A program made the position numbers and the translations under genes. The notes beneath the pieces were generated by a model. That model was not told the DNA's origin and made no database searches. It saw nothing but the letters and a program-made list of their open reading frames with translations. Below, piece after piece: positions 27,214 through 35,498 of a DNA stretch of 64,000 nt; the stretch's first letter is position 1, and every line of letters starts with the position of its first letter. Source of the DNA: JASLQO01 sp002327525 (GTDB lineage: Bacteria; Pseudomonadota; Gammaproteobacteria; Pseudomonadales; Azotimanducaceae); the NCBI GenBank assembly GCA_030744435.1, contig JASLQO010000018.1, forward strand, positions 124,001 through 188,000, given 5' to 3'.

Positions 27214-28200
27214 ATGAATATCAGCATGCGTGACATGTTGGCCGCAGGCGTGCATTTCGGCCACCAAACCCGGTTCTGGAATCCCAAGATGGCGCCTTTC
27301 ATCTTCGGATCCCGAAATAAGATCCACATCATAAACCTCGAATCCACGGTGCCCGCGTTCAACGATGCACTCACCGAGATTCGCAATATCGCCAGCCGCG
27401 GCCACAAGATTCTGTTCGTCGGCACCAAACGTGCCGCGACCAAGGTGATCCGCGAGCAGGCTATCCGCGCCGGTATGCCCTTCGTCGACCAGCGCTGGCT
27501 CGGTGGTATGCTCACCAACTACAAAACCATCCGCCAATCGATCCGGCGTTTGCAGGAATTCGAAGTACAGTACGCGGACGGCACGTTCGAGATGCTGACC
27601 AAAAAGGAGGCGCTGCAAAAGCGTCGCCTGATGGACAAGCTGGAGCGCAGCCTCGGCGGGATCAAGGATATGGGTGGTCTGCCCGATGCGTTGTTCGTGG
27701 TGGACGTCCAGCACGAGCGTATAGCGGTGACCGAGGCCAACAAGCTCGGCATTCCGGTGTTTGGTGTGGTGGATACCAACAGTGACCCGGAAGGAGTGGA
27801 CTACATCATTCCGGGTAACGATGACGCCATCCGTGCCGTAAGGCTGTATGTCACCGCGGTAGCGGATGCTGTGATGGAAGGTAAGGCCAATGCGGGTGTG
27901 AACATCGACGAGAGCGAATTCGTCGAGGTGCAGGAAGACGGCGTGGTGGCGAGCGAACCCGCTCCGACACCCGAACCGGAGGCCGTGGCCGAAGCTGAAG
28001 CCGTGGCCGAAGCCGAAGCCGAAGTCGAAGCCGTGGCCGAAGCCGAAGCCGAACCCGAAGCCGAAGCCGAAGCCGAAGCCGAAGTCGAAGCCGAAGTCGA
28101 AGCCGAAGCCGTGCCCGCAGCGGAGGCGGAATCCCCCGCGGAGGTCGAACAGGCGGCTGTAGCGCAAGCGACTAAAGAGCCGCCGAGCGAAGCCCCCTAG
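27214..28200 (+). CDS. rpsB: 30S ribosomal protein S2 with long acidic repeat tail
   Basis: 328 residues. Residues 1 to about 232 are a normal S2 ([53 protein letters not shown]). Usual S2 proteins end near residue 240-250. Here a further 83 residues (about 246-328) follow, made almost wholly of Glu, Ala, Val and Pro in dipeptide-like units ([20 protein letters not shown]), ending KEPPSEAP. The tail has no Lys or Arg until its last residues and is encoded by GAAGCC-type hexamers. S2 binds the 30S platform and is needed for S1 attachment. tsf follows after 38 bases. Confidence 0.97.
   Translation: MNISMRDMLAAGVHFGHQTRFWNPKMAPFIFGSRNKIHIINLESTVPAFNDALTEIRNIASRGHKILFVGTKRAATKVIREQAIRAGMPFVDQRWLGGMLTNYKTIRQSIRRLQEFEVQYADGTFEMLTKKEALQKRRLMDKLERSLGGIKDMGGLPDALFVVDVQHERIAVTEANKLGIPVFGVVDTNSDPEGVDYIIPGNDDAIRAVRLYVTAVADAVMEGKANAGVNIDESEFVEVQEDGVVASEPAPTPEPEAVAEAEAVAEAEAEVEAVAEAEAEPEAEAEAEAEVEAEVEAEAVPAAEAESPAEVEQAAVAQATKEPPSEAP
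27979..28120 (+). repeat. GAAGCC-type hexamer repeat inside rpsB
   Basis: About 24 imperfect six-base units (GAAGCC with GAAGTC, GTGGCC, GAACCC and GAGGCC variants) run without a break in frame, coding the Glu-Ala tail of S2. The near-perfect blocks at 28062-28085 make slippage likely, so copy number may vary between strains or assemblies. Confidence 0.9.
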
Positions 28201-28238
28201 GCATAGCCAAACCCTAAAAAAACGAGAGGAGTGGCGCT

Positions 28239-29111
28239 ATGGCGATTTCCGCGAAACTGGTCAAAGAGCTACGCGAGCGTACCGGGCTCGGCATGATGGA
28301 TTGTAAAAAGGCGCTGGAAGAAGCCGGTGGCGACATCGATCTCGCCATCGAGGAACTGCGCAAGAGAAGCGTCTTGAAGGCGGCAAAAAAGGCGGGCCGC
28401 ACCACGGCGGATGGATTACTCGGAGTACGTATCGCCGATGACGGTAAACGTGCGGCCATGGTAGAGGTGAACATCGAGACGGACTTCGCCGCGAAGAACG
28501 AGAAGTTCATTGCATTCGTGGCCAGAGTGCTCAATCAGGTCTTCGAGGCGGGCAACGAGGACATCGGGAGTTTACTGGCGACTGGACTTGACACCGAGCG
28601 CGAAAAGCTGGTGCAGGAGATTGGCGAGAACATCAGTGTGCGCCGTGCCACCTTTTTCCAGACCGATGGTTTCATTGCCAGTTACATACACACGGACAAG
28701 CGCAAGGGCACGCTGATCGAACTGACTGCGGCAAACGCGGATCTCGGCAAAGACCTGGCCATGCACGTGACCGCTCACGATCCCGTCCCACTGGTGGTCG
28801 CCTCGCAGGATCTCGATCGGGCAATCGTTGCCAAGGAGCGCGAGATCTTTGTCTCCCAGGCTGCGGAGAGCGGCAAACCGCCTGAAATTGTCGAGAAGAT
28901 GGTCGAGGGGCGGGTGCGCAAATATCTTGCCGAAGTAAGTCTGGTCGATCAGGGGTTCGTGAAGGATCCGAGTCAGAAGGTCTCCGCACTGCTGTCCGAT
29001 GCCGGTGTCGAGGTCGGGCGCTTCGTGCGCTTCGAGGTCGGTGAGGGCATCGAGGTGGAGGAGGAAGATTTCGCGGCCGAAGTGGCACAGCAGATCAAGG
29101 ACGCCAAGTAG
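28239..29111 (+). CDS. tsf: Elongation factor Ts
   Basis: 290 residues. The N-terminal UBA-like module (LVKELRERTGLGMMDCKKAL) and the TDFAAKNEKF core motif are diagnostic. EF-Ts recycles EF-Tu-GDP. A GAGAGGAG-type ribosome-binding site precedes the ATG. It is co-directional with rpsB. pyrH, which normally follows, is missing. Confidence 0.97.
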   Translation: MAISAKLVKELRERTGLGMMDCKKALEEAGGDIDLAIEELRKRSVLKAAKKAGRTTADGLLGVRIADDGKRAAMVEVNIETDFAAKNEKFIAFVARVLNQVFEAGNEDIGSLLATGLDTEREKLVQEIGENISVRRATFFQTDGFIASYIHTDKRKGTLIELTAANADLGKDLAMHVTAHDPVPLVVASQDLDRAIVAKEREIFVSQAAESGKPPEIVEKMVEGRVRKYLAEVSLVDQGFVKDPSQKVSALLSDAGVEVGRFVRFEVGEGIEVEEEDFAAEVAQQIKDAK

Positions 29112-29210
29112 CGAATTCATCACCGCGACGATTGTGATGAACCCCCAAGCGCATTGACCAGAATTACTCAGGGTGAGAAGGTTGGCACCCGAAATTCGGG
29201 CCTGTTTTGA
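29112..29210 (+). pseudogene. Probable remnant of the 3' end of pyrH (UMP kinase)
   Basis: Between the tsf stop and the frr start, the frame is open from 29112 to a TGA at 29208-29210. Its last part reads PPSALTRITQGEKVGT. The C-terminal end of E. coli PyrH, as I recall it, reads NKPGALRRVVMGEKEGT, so Pro, Ala-Leu, Arg, Gly-Glu-Lys and Gly-Thr align (9 of 17, no gaps), and an upstream RDD may match RDH. pyrH is the gene normally found here. I infer that most of pyrH was deleted, leaving about 20 codons and its downstream junction with frr. The match is from memory and short. Confidence 0.55.
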
Positions 29211-29212
29211 CA

Positions 29213-29770
29213 ATGATCGAAGAAATCAAGGCTGATGCTGACGAGCGCATGGGAAAGAGCATCGAGGCGTTGCATGCGGTCTTTGCACGTATCCGCACCG
29301 GCCGGGCCAATCCGGGTCTGTTGGACGGTATCGAGGTGTCCTACTACGGTACCGATACACCTCTGAACCAGGTTGCCAGCATCAGCGTCGAAGACGCCCG
29401 TACCCTGAGCGTCTCGCCATGGGAGAAAAACCTGATTCCTGACATCGAGAAGGCGATTCTCAAGAGTGATCTGGGCATCACACCGGCGACCAGCGGCGCT
29501 ACCGTTCGCGTACCGTTGCCCGCGCTGACCGAAGAAAACCGGCGAGATCTGGCGCGTCACGCGAGGCAGGAGGCTGAAAACGCGCGCATTGCGGTTCGTA
29601 ACATCCGCCGTGACGCCATCAGTGACATACGTGAATTGGTCAAGGAAAAGGAAGCGGCCGAGGACGAGGGGCATCGCGCGGAAGAGGCGGTACAGACCAT
29701 AACCGACCGTCGTATCAAGGAAGTGGACGATACGCTCGAAGCGAAAGAAACTGACTTAATGGAGATCTAG
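29213..29770 (+). CDS. frr: Ribosome recycling factor
   Basis: 185 residues, the same length as in E. coli. The helical bundle motifs RTGRANPGLLDGIEV and the C-terminal KEKEAAEDEGHRAEE with Asp-rich end are typical. It splits post-termination ribosomes with EF-G. ATG 29213 is chosen; a TTG two codons upstream is in frame but gives a non-typical N-terminus. The ribosome-binding site is poor, as would be expected if this gene was once translated by coupling from pyrH. Confidence 0.96.
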   Translation: MIEEIKADADERMGKSIEALHAVFARIRTGRANPGLLDGIEVSYYGTDTPLNQVASISVEDARTLSVSPWEKNLIPDIEKAILKSDLGITPATSGATVRVPLPALTEENRRDLARHARQEAENARIAVRNIRRDAISDIRELVKEKEAAEDEGHRAEEAVQTITDRRIKEVDDTLEAKETDLMEI

Positions 29771-29802
29771 ATACTCACGCGAGAGGTGTGAGACAGCGGT
29801 AC

Positions 29803-30543
29803 ATGTCAGAATTGCAGGCGACGGCCACCAAGACGGAGTCAAACAGCTGCCCTAAGCATGTGGCCATCATCATGGATGGTAATCACCGGTGGGCCAAGCG
29901 ACGTCATCTGCCGGGTGCGGCAGGACATCGTGCGGGGGCGCGCAATGTACGCCGGGTCGCTCAGGCATGCGCTGACCGTGGGGTGCAGTGCCTGACCCTG
30001 TTCGCGTTCAGTACTGAAAACTGGCAACGCCCAAGGAGCGAAGTGAAGCTGCTCATGGACCTCATGCGCGGAGTGCTAGAGAACGATCTCGATGACCTCC
30101 ACCAGCGCGAAGTGCGCCTGCGCATAATCGGTGACCGCACGCGCTTCGCCTCCGATCTCCAGATGCAGATGAACCGGGCAGAGGCGCTGACCCGGGACAA
30201 CGGCCGAATGGCACTCAACATCGCCGCGAACTTCGGGGGACGCTGGGACATCACGCAGGCTGCTCGGAACATGGCAAGAGCCGTCCAGCGCGGTGAACTG
30301 GATCCTGAACAGATCGATGAAAATACGTTCGCCGGTTTCCTGTCGCTGGGCGAGGTGCCCGCACCCGATCTGTGTATCCGCACCGGCGGTGATCACCGCA
30401 TCAGTAACTTCCTGCTGTGGGATTTTGCCTACACGGAACTCTACTTCACCGACGCCTACTGGCCGGACTTTGACGAGGCCAGCCTCAAACGGGCGCTCGA
30501 CGCTTACATCGAACGTCAACGTCGCTTCGGCCGGCGCGAGTAA
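29803..30543 (+). CDS. uppS: Undecaprenyl diphosphate synthase
   Basis: 246 residues from ATG 29803 (a GTG five codons upstream is also possible). The pyrophosphate-binding motif MDGNHRWAKR places the catalytic Asp at residue 25; FSTENWQRP, NIAANFGGRWDI and RTGGDHRISNFLLW complete the cis-prenyltransferase signature. It condenses eight isopentenyl diphosphates onto farnesyl diphosphate to make the C55 carrier for peptidoglycan and O-antigen. The variable position after MDGN is His rather than the more common Gly. Confidence 0.96.
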   Translation: MSELQATATKTESNSCPKHVAIIMDGNHRWAKRRHLPGAAGHRAGARNVRRVAQACADRGVQCLTLFAFSTENWQRPRSEVKLLMDLMRGVLENDLDDLHQREVRLRIIGDRTRFASDLQMQMNRAEALTRDNGRMALNIAANFGGRWDITQAARNMARAVQRGELDPEQIDENTFAGFLSLGEVPAPDLCIRTGGDHRISNFLLWDFAYTELYFTDAYWPDFDEASLKRALDAYIERQRRFGRRE

Positions 30544-30549
30544 ACCAGC

Positions 30550-31362
30550 GTGTTCAAACAACGTGTGATCACCGCTGCGTGCCTGGCACCGCTTGCGGTC
30601 GTCGCGATCTATTTCCTGAGCCTGCCCTGGTTTGCCTTTCTCATCGCTCTGGTCGCCGCGATTGGTGTGTACGAATGGAGTGCCTTCGCCGCGCTGCGGG
30701 GGCAAGCGGCGCGATTGGCGTACGTTGCCGTCTGGGCCGTGCTCGTGTGGTTTACGTGGGATAATCCCGAACTGGTGCGGATTGCGTTGTGGGCCTCGCT
30801 CGCACTCTGGATCGGTGCTCTTTGTGCGGTGCTCGCCTATCCCTCGAGCGAGCGGGTGCTTCATAACCCGGTGATAGCGGGTGTGCTTGGAATCCTGGTG
30901 CTGTGGTGCGCGTGGACCGCCGTGGTTGCACTCAGGGACCTACCCCAGGGTGCAAACTGGCTGCTGTGGGGCTTCGTGCTGGTGTGGGGCGCCGACATCG
31001 GCGCCTATTTTGCCGGGCGTGTCTTTGGCAACGTCAAACTCGCGCCCAGGGTCAGCCCCGGCAAGACCTGGGAGGGCGTGGCGGGCGGATTCGTGCTTGC
31101 CGGCGTGGTTTGCGGCGCGGCTCTTACCTGGGCCGGTTGGCTGAGTCTGCCATGGGTGGTGATCTTCGTCGTACTCGTCGCGGTATCGGTGCTTGGGGAT
31201 CTATTTGAGAGTGCCATGAAACGCACGGCTCACGTGAAGGATTCCGGATCCCTGCTGCCGGGACATGGCGGTGTGCTCGACCGTATCGACGCCATGGTGG
31301 CGGTAATGCCGGTGCTGGCGCTCGTTCTGTCTGACGAAGGTCTCGCCTTGGCTTTCGAATGA
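30550..31362 (+). CDS. cdsA: Phosphatidate cytidylyltransferase
   Basis: 270 residues, very hydrophobic with about seven or eight membrane segments. The C-terminal signature KDSGSLLPGHGGVLDRID and the earlier SPGKTWEG are diagnostic of CdsA, which makes CDP-diacylglycerol from phosphatidic acid and CTP. GTG start six bases after uppS. In related genomes dxr usually follows; here rseP comes next. Confidence 0.95.
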   Translation: MFKQRVITAACLAPLAVVAIYFLSLPWFAFLIALVAAIGVYEWSAFAALRGQAARLAYVAVWAVLVWFTWDNPELVRIALWASLALWIGALCAVLAYPSSERVLHNPVIAGVLGILVLWCAWTAVVALRDLPQGANWLLWGFVLVWGADIGAYFAGRVFGNVKLAPRVSPGKTWEGVAGGFVLAGVVCGAALTWAGWLSLPWVVIFVVLVAVSVLGDLFESAMKRTAHVKDSGSLLPGHGGVLDRIDAMVAVMPVLALVLSDEGLALAFE

Positions 31363-31455
31363 GATAAGATGAACGCGGCGAACCCGGAGCGCGATTGCGG
31401 GTCGAAAACACTGATGCCGAGACGCGGAGACAGAGGATAGCCCGAGAATCACTGA
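31363..31455 (+). other. Gap where dxr (ispC) is expected
   Basis: 93 bases separate cdsA and rseP, where Pseudomonas-type genomes carry dxr. The region holds no gene. One frame contains DAETRR and ARESL, which faintly recalls the C-terminal end of DXR, but needs a gap to align and is not convincing. Confidence 0.6.
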
Positions 31456-32796
31456 ATGGACCTACTACTGTATCCGATTGCACTCATAGTCACGTTGGGC
31501 ATGCTGGTGACGTTCCACGAGTTGGGGCACTTCGTCGTGGCGCGCTGGTCGCGCGTGAAGATCGTACGTTTTTGCGTGGGTTTCGGGCGCCCGGTGTGGT
31601 CGAGATACGACAAGCGTGGCGTGGAGTACGCGCTGGCGGCCATTCCGCTCGGCGGATACGTACGCATGTACGACGAACGCGATGCAGAAGGTGCTGTTGA
31701 CCAGGTTGACCTGGCACCTGGAGAGGTTTCATACAACCAACTCACACCATGGTGGCGAATCGCGATTGCCCTCGGTGGGCCGGCTGCCAATATCCTGTTC
31801 GCCTTCCTGGTCTACTGGATGATGTTCCTTGGCGGTACGACCGAACCGGTGCCCATGGTAGCCGAAGCGCCGGAGAACTCGCCTGCTGCGATCGCGGGGA
31901 TGGAGGCCGGTCAGTACATCGCGGCCGTGGATGGCAGTGAGACGTTGTCCTGGCAGCAGATCGCCATGGGCCTTGCGGGCCGCCTCGGTGATACCGGCCA
32001 CATCCGCATCAACGTGGGCTGGCTGGGTGAGATCAGTACGACGACGCTCGCTCTGCCGATCGATGCATGGCACCGCGGTGCTGCAGATCCGGATCTGTTC
32101 GGCTCGCTCGGCATCAAACCGGGCTGGCCGGCCGTAATCGGCTATGTGGAGCCCGATGGACCGGCCGATCGAGCCGGTATCGAACCCTGGGATCGCATCG
32201 TCGGCGTGGACGGCGATGCCGTGGAGAGCTGGTCTGACTGGGTGAAAGTCATTCAGGCGGCCGCGGGCCGACAGTTGGAAGTGACCCTCGTCAGGGCTCA
32301 CTCCGAACACCTGGTTCGCGTACTGCCGGACGCGGTGGAGGCCACGGACGGTTCGACGGTGGGCTATCTCGGTGTCGGCTGGCCGAGCAACGAAATCGAA
32401 TACGGGATTCTCGGTGCGATGCGCCAGGGATTTCTGAAGACCGGCGATACCACGATGCTCACGCTCGGACTGCTCAAGAAGATGCTCACGGGGGACGTGT
32501 CGGTGGCCAATCTGTCGAGTCCCATCATGATCGCCAAGGTGGCGGGTGACTCGGCGCGATCCGGGTGGTGGACTTTCGCCGGAGTGCTTGGTCTGCTCAG
32601 CATCTCGCTCGGCATACTCAATCTGTTACCGATTCCCATCCTCGACGGAGGCCACATTGTGTACTGCATCGGTGAGTTGGCGATGGGCAGGCCGGTATCC
32701 GAGCGCGTCCAGATTCTCGGCACGCAGGTCGGGTTGTTTCTGGTAGTGGGCTTTCTGATGATCGCGATCTACAACGATCTGTTGCGTCTTTTTTAA
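31456..32796 (+). CDS. rseP: Site-2 intramembrane zinc protease RseP
   Basis: 446 residues. The zinc motif HELGH is at residues 21-25 in the first membrane segment, and the third ligand region NLLPIPILDGGH lies near residue 395. Two PDZ domains lie in the periplasmic part (about 120-300). RseP cuts RseA within the membrane after DegS cleavage to free sigma-E, which ties it to the rse genes at the left end of the window. It is followed by bamA after 43 bases. Confidence 0.96.
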   Translation: MDLLLYPIALIVTLGMLVTFHELGHFVVARWSRVKIVRFCVGFGRPVWSRYDKRGVEYALAAIPLGGYVRMYDERDAEGAVDQVDLAPGEVSYNQLTPWWRIAIALGGPAANILFAFLVYWMMFLGGTTEPVPMVAEAPENSPAAIAGMEAGQYIAAVDGSETLSWQQIAMGLAGRLGDTGHIRINVGWLGEISTTTLALPIDAWHRGAADPDLFGSLGIKPGWPAVIGYVEPDGPADRAGIEPWDRIVGVDGDAVESWSDWVKVIQAAAGRQLEVTLVRAHSEHLVRVLPDAVEATDGSTVGYLGVGWPSNEIEYGILGAMRQGFLKTGDTTMLTLGLLKKMLTGDVSVANLSSPIMIAKVAGDSARSGWWTFAGVLGLLSISLGILNLLPIPILDGGHIVYCIGELAMGRPVSERVQILGTQVGLFLVVGFLMIAIYNDLLRLF

Positions 32797-32839
32797 TTTC
32801 TGAATTGGCTTGATCGACATTGAACTGGGGGATTGCACG

Positions 32840-35191
32840 TTGGCGAAGCGTCACAGCTTGAAGCATCTACTGACGGGAGCGATGGGTATCATCCTGCTGG
32901 CCGCGGGGGCGGTGCGGGCGGACGTATTCACGATAGCGGACATTCGCCTGCAGGGGTTGCAGCGCGTGAGTGCCGGAACCGTGTTCAACATATTGCCGGT
33001 GAACATCGGAGACACCATCGATGAAGTGGCCGTGCGACAGCTCATTCGGCTCATGTTCCAGTCGGGGTATTTCGACAACATTCAAATGGCGCGCGACGAG
33101 AACGTGCTGGTCATCTCTGTGGAAGAGCGGCCGGCCATCGAGTCCATCGAAATCGAAGGCAACAAGGCGCTCAAAACCGAGATGCTGTTGGAAGGGCTCG
33201 CTGATCAGGGCTTGCGCGAAGGTGAGATCTTCAAACAGGCCACGCTTGAGCGTGTAGGACTGGAACTCGAACGGCAGTACGTGGCACAGGGACGCTATGG
33301 TGCAGCCATCGACACCCAGGTAGAGGAACTGCCGCGCAACCGGGTAGCTGTAAACATCGACATCGAGGAGGGCGATACGTCCGGCATTCGCCACATCAAC
33401 ATCGTCGGCAACACGGTGTTCGGGCATGAAGAACTGCTGGAAGAGATGGAACTGAAGCATCCCAACCTGTTGTCCTTCTATCGAAATGACGACAAGTATT
33501 CCCGTGAAAAGCTCGCGGGAGACCTCGAGAAAATCGAGGCATATTACAAGGATCGCGGTTACGTCGAATTCGACATCGAGTCCACGCAGGTGAGTATCAC
33601 GCCAGATAGGCGCCAGGTGTACATCACCATGAACGTGACGGAAGGGGATAAGTACACCGTTCGGGATGTCAACCTGATCGGCGAGCTGAATGACGTGCGG
33701 CCCGAAGATCTGCGCGCACTGGTGCTGGTGGAGTCGGGCCAGGTGTTTTCGCAAGACCGGCTGACGGCCACCGAAGATCGGCTCGAGGCCACGCTAGGCA
33801 ACTCCGGCTATACGTTTGCAAGCGCCAGCGGTATGCCCCAGGTCAACGATGACGGCACCGTGGATGTGGAGTTTTTCGTTGATGCAGGTAAACGGGCGTA
33901 CGTACGACGTGTGACGTTTTCCGGCAACAAGATCACGCGTGACGAGGTGATGCGCCGCGAACTCCGGCAGATGGAGGGCGGCTGGGCATCGACAGCCCAG
34001 GTGGATCTCTCGAAGGTGCGGCTGGACCGTCTTGGCTATTTCGCTAGCGTCGATGTGGAAACGCCTGAAGTGCCCGGCACCGACGATCAGATCGATGTGA
34101 ATTTTACGCTTGAGGAGCAACCTTCGGGTAGCATTTCGGCAACCGTGGGGTACGCGCAGGGCATGGGGCTGATACTCGGCGGTAACTACCAGGAAAATAA
34201 CGTACTCGGTACTGGCAATCACCTCGGGTTGGGCCTGAGCATCTCAAATTATCAAAAGTCGGCGAATTTCAACTACTTCAACCCCTACTACACCCTCGAT
34301 GGCATTTCGCGTGGGTTCAACGCCTTCTTCCGCCGTCTGGATTATGATGAACGCAATATCGCCCGGTACTCCACCGATGCGGTCGGTCTCGGTATCAGTT
34401 TCGGTTTCCCCATCGGTGAAACACAACGTATCAATTTTGGTGGTTTGATCGAACAGACGAAGATCACGGCGGGGCGCTTTCCCGCACAGGAGATCACGGC
34501 GTTCATAGAAGATAACGGTGAGTCATACCTGAACTTCAAGATGAATGCCAGTTGGACCAGCTCTACCCTGAATCGGGGGTTGTTTCCGACCCGCGGTCGC
34601 TCACAGAGCCTGGGAATACAGTTTTCCGTTCCTGGGAGTGACCTGCAGTTCTACAAGATCACGTACAACGGCGAGATGTACTTCCCGCTGTTCGGTGACT
34701 TCACGCTGCGCCTGCGTACCGAACTCGGGTTCGGCGACGGCTACGGCAGCACCGAGGGGCTGCCGTTTTATGAACACTTCTTCGCCGGTGGTTTCGGTTC
34801 CATACGGGGTTTCGAGTCTTCGACTCTCGGCCCGCGCAGTACTCGGGCGCCAGATGATGTGTATACCGATCCGGAAGGAGATCCAATCGGTGGTAACGTG
34901 AAAGTAGTGCTCGGGGCGGAAGTCATATTTCCAATGCCGCTGGTCGACGATCAGCGGCAGTTCCGGCCGGTGATCTTCTTTGATGTCGGAAATGTCTTCC
35001 AGACAGACTGTTTCGATATCTCGGAGTATTGCTTCGACGTTGAGTTTGATCAGTTTCGTTACTCTGTCGGAATGGGCATAACGTGGCTGACCGGGATGGG
35101 GCCGATGACATTTGGCATTGCCAAGGCGTTCAACACGGATCGCTTCGATGAAACTGAGGTTTTTCAATTTGAACTCGGGCGGACGTTCTAG
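32840..35191 (+). CDS. bamA: Outer-membrane protein assembly factor BamA
   Basis: 783 residues from TTG 32840, preceded by GGGGGA with seven-base spacing; a TTG 10 codons upstream is in frame but would bury the signal peptide. Signal peptide residues 1-27 (cut after AVRA). Five POTRA domains at about 28-350, then a 16-strand barrel with the lid-lock motif GSIRGF and a terminal Phe (GRTF). BamA folds beta-barrel proteins into the outer membrane. The stop codon TAG uses the first base of a mobile element inserted directly behind the gene. Confidence 0.97.
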   Translation: MAKRHSLKHLLTGAMGIILLAAGAVRADVFTIADIRLQGLQRVSAGTVFNILPVNIGDTIDEVAVRQLIRLMFQSGYFDNIQMARDENVLVISVEERPAIESIEIEGNKALKTEMLLEGLADQGLREGEIFKQATLERVGLELERQYVAQGRYGAAIDTQVEELPRNRVAVNIDIEEGDTSGIRHINIVGNTVFGHEELLEEMELKHPNLLSFYRNDDKYSREKLAGDLEKIEAYYKDRGYVEFDIESTQVSITPDRRQVYITMNVTEGDKYTVRDVNLIGELNDVRPEDLRALVLVESGQVFSQDRLTATEDRLEATLGNSGYTFASASGMPQVNDDGTVDVEFFVDAGKRAYVRRVTFSGNKITRDEVMRRELRQMEGGWASTAQVDLSKVRLDRLGYFASVDVETPEVPGTDDQIDVNFTLEEQPSGSISATVGYAQGMGLILGGNYQENNVLGTGNHLGLGLSISNYQKSANFNYFNPYYTLDGISRGFNAFFRRLDYDERNIARYSTDAVGLGISFGFPIGETQRINFGGLIEQTKITAGRFPAQEITAFIEDNGESYLNFKMNASWTSSTLNRGLFPTRGRSQSLGIQFSVPGSDLQFYKITYNGEMYFPLFGDFTLRLRTELGFGDGYGSTEGLPFYEHFFAGGFGSIRGFESSTLGPRSTRAPDDVYTDPEGDPIGGNVKVVLGAEVIFPMPLVDDQRQFRPVIFFDVGNVFQTDCFDISEYCFDVEFDQFRYSVGMGITWLTGMGPMTFGIAKAFNTDRFDETEVFQFELGRTF

Positions 35192-35221
35192 GGCCTGTTA
35201 ATACTACAAATGTCGACGCGC
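35191..35221 (+). repeat. Left terminal inverted repeat of the MITE-like element
   Basis: 31 bases starting GGGCCTGTTAATACTAC and ending GACGCGC, inverted copy at 35425-35455 with a single T/C difference at position 12. Confidence 0.9.
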
Positions 35222-35424
35222 TGCCGCCCAAAATCGTGCCATGCAAGGCACGAGGAGCGTGGTGTAGCAGTGCTACATGAGCGACGAGCAACGCCGCATG
35301 GCGCGATTTTGGGCGCAACCCTTCGGGACGAGGCCTTTTTTCCGCCACTCTTCGTTACCGCTTGCTCATGTAGTTTTACTACACTACGCCGACAGTACCT
35401 CGATTGGCGGAGAAATGACCTTCG

Positions 35425-35455
35425 GCGCGTCGACATTTGTAGTGTTAACAGGCCC
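35425..35455 (-). repeat. Right terminal inverted repeat of the MITE-like element
   Basis: 31 bases whose reverse complement starts GGGCCTGTTAACACTAC; flanked on the outside by TAG. Confidence 0.9.
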
Positions 35456-35498
35456 TAGTTTAGAATTCCCCGCCTTCTGCTAAGGAGTCATATCTGTG

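Larger units (their letters stand above)
35191..35455. mobile_element. 265-bp MITE-like element with 31-bp terminal inverted repeats
   Basis: The element begins and ends with GGGCCTGTTAA-type ends. The left repeat 35191-35221 and right repeat 35425-35455 are 31 bases and match at 30 of 31 positions when inverted. Both sides are flanked by TA (35189-35190 and 35456-35457) inside CTAG, which looks like a TA target duplication as made by IS630/Tc1-mariner or some IS5-group elements. No transposase fits inside, so it is a non-autonomous element. It carries further inverted repeats: 35225-35244 with 35296-35315, and 35259-35282 with 35364-35387. It sits between bamA and skp and supplies the third base of the bamA stop. 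Confidence 0.88.

Noticed and set aside
27979..28120. Possible CRISPR-like repeat array
   Set aside because: Units are six bases, contiguous and in the rpsB reading frame, with no spacers.
27088..28167. Minus-strand frame with long Gly/Phe repeats
   Set aside because: It is the complement of the GAAGCC tract in rpsB; the repeat pattern is a by-product.
31368..31456. Possible dxr C-terminal remnant (DAETRR...ARESL)
   Set aside because: Needs a two-residue gap, lacks a stop at the expected place and matches only a few common residues; much weaker than the pyrH case.
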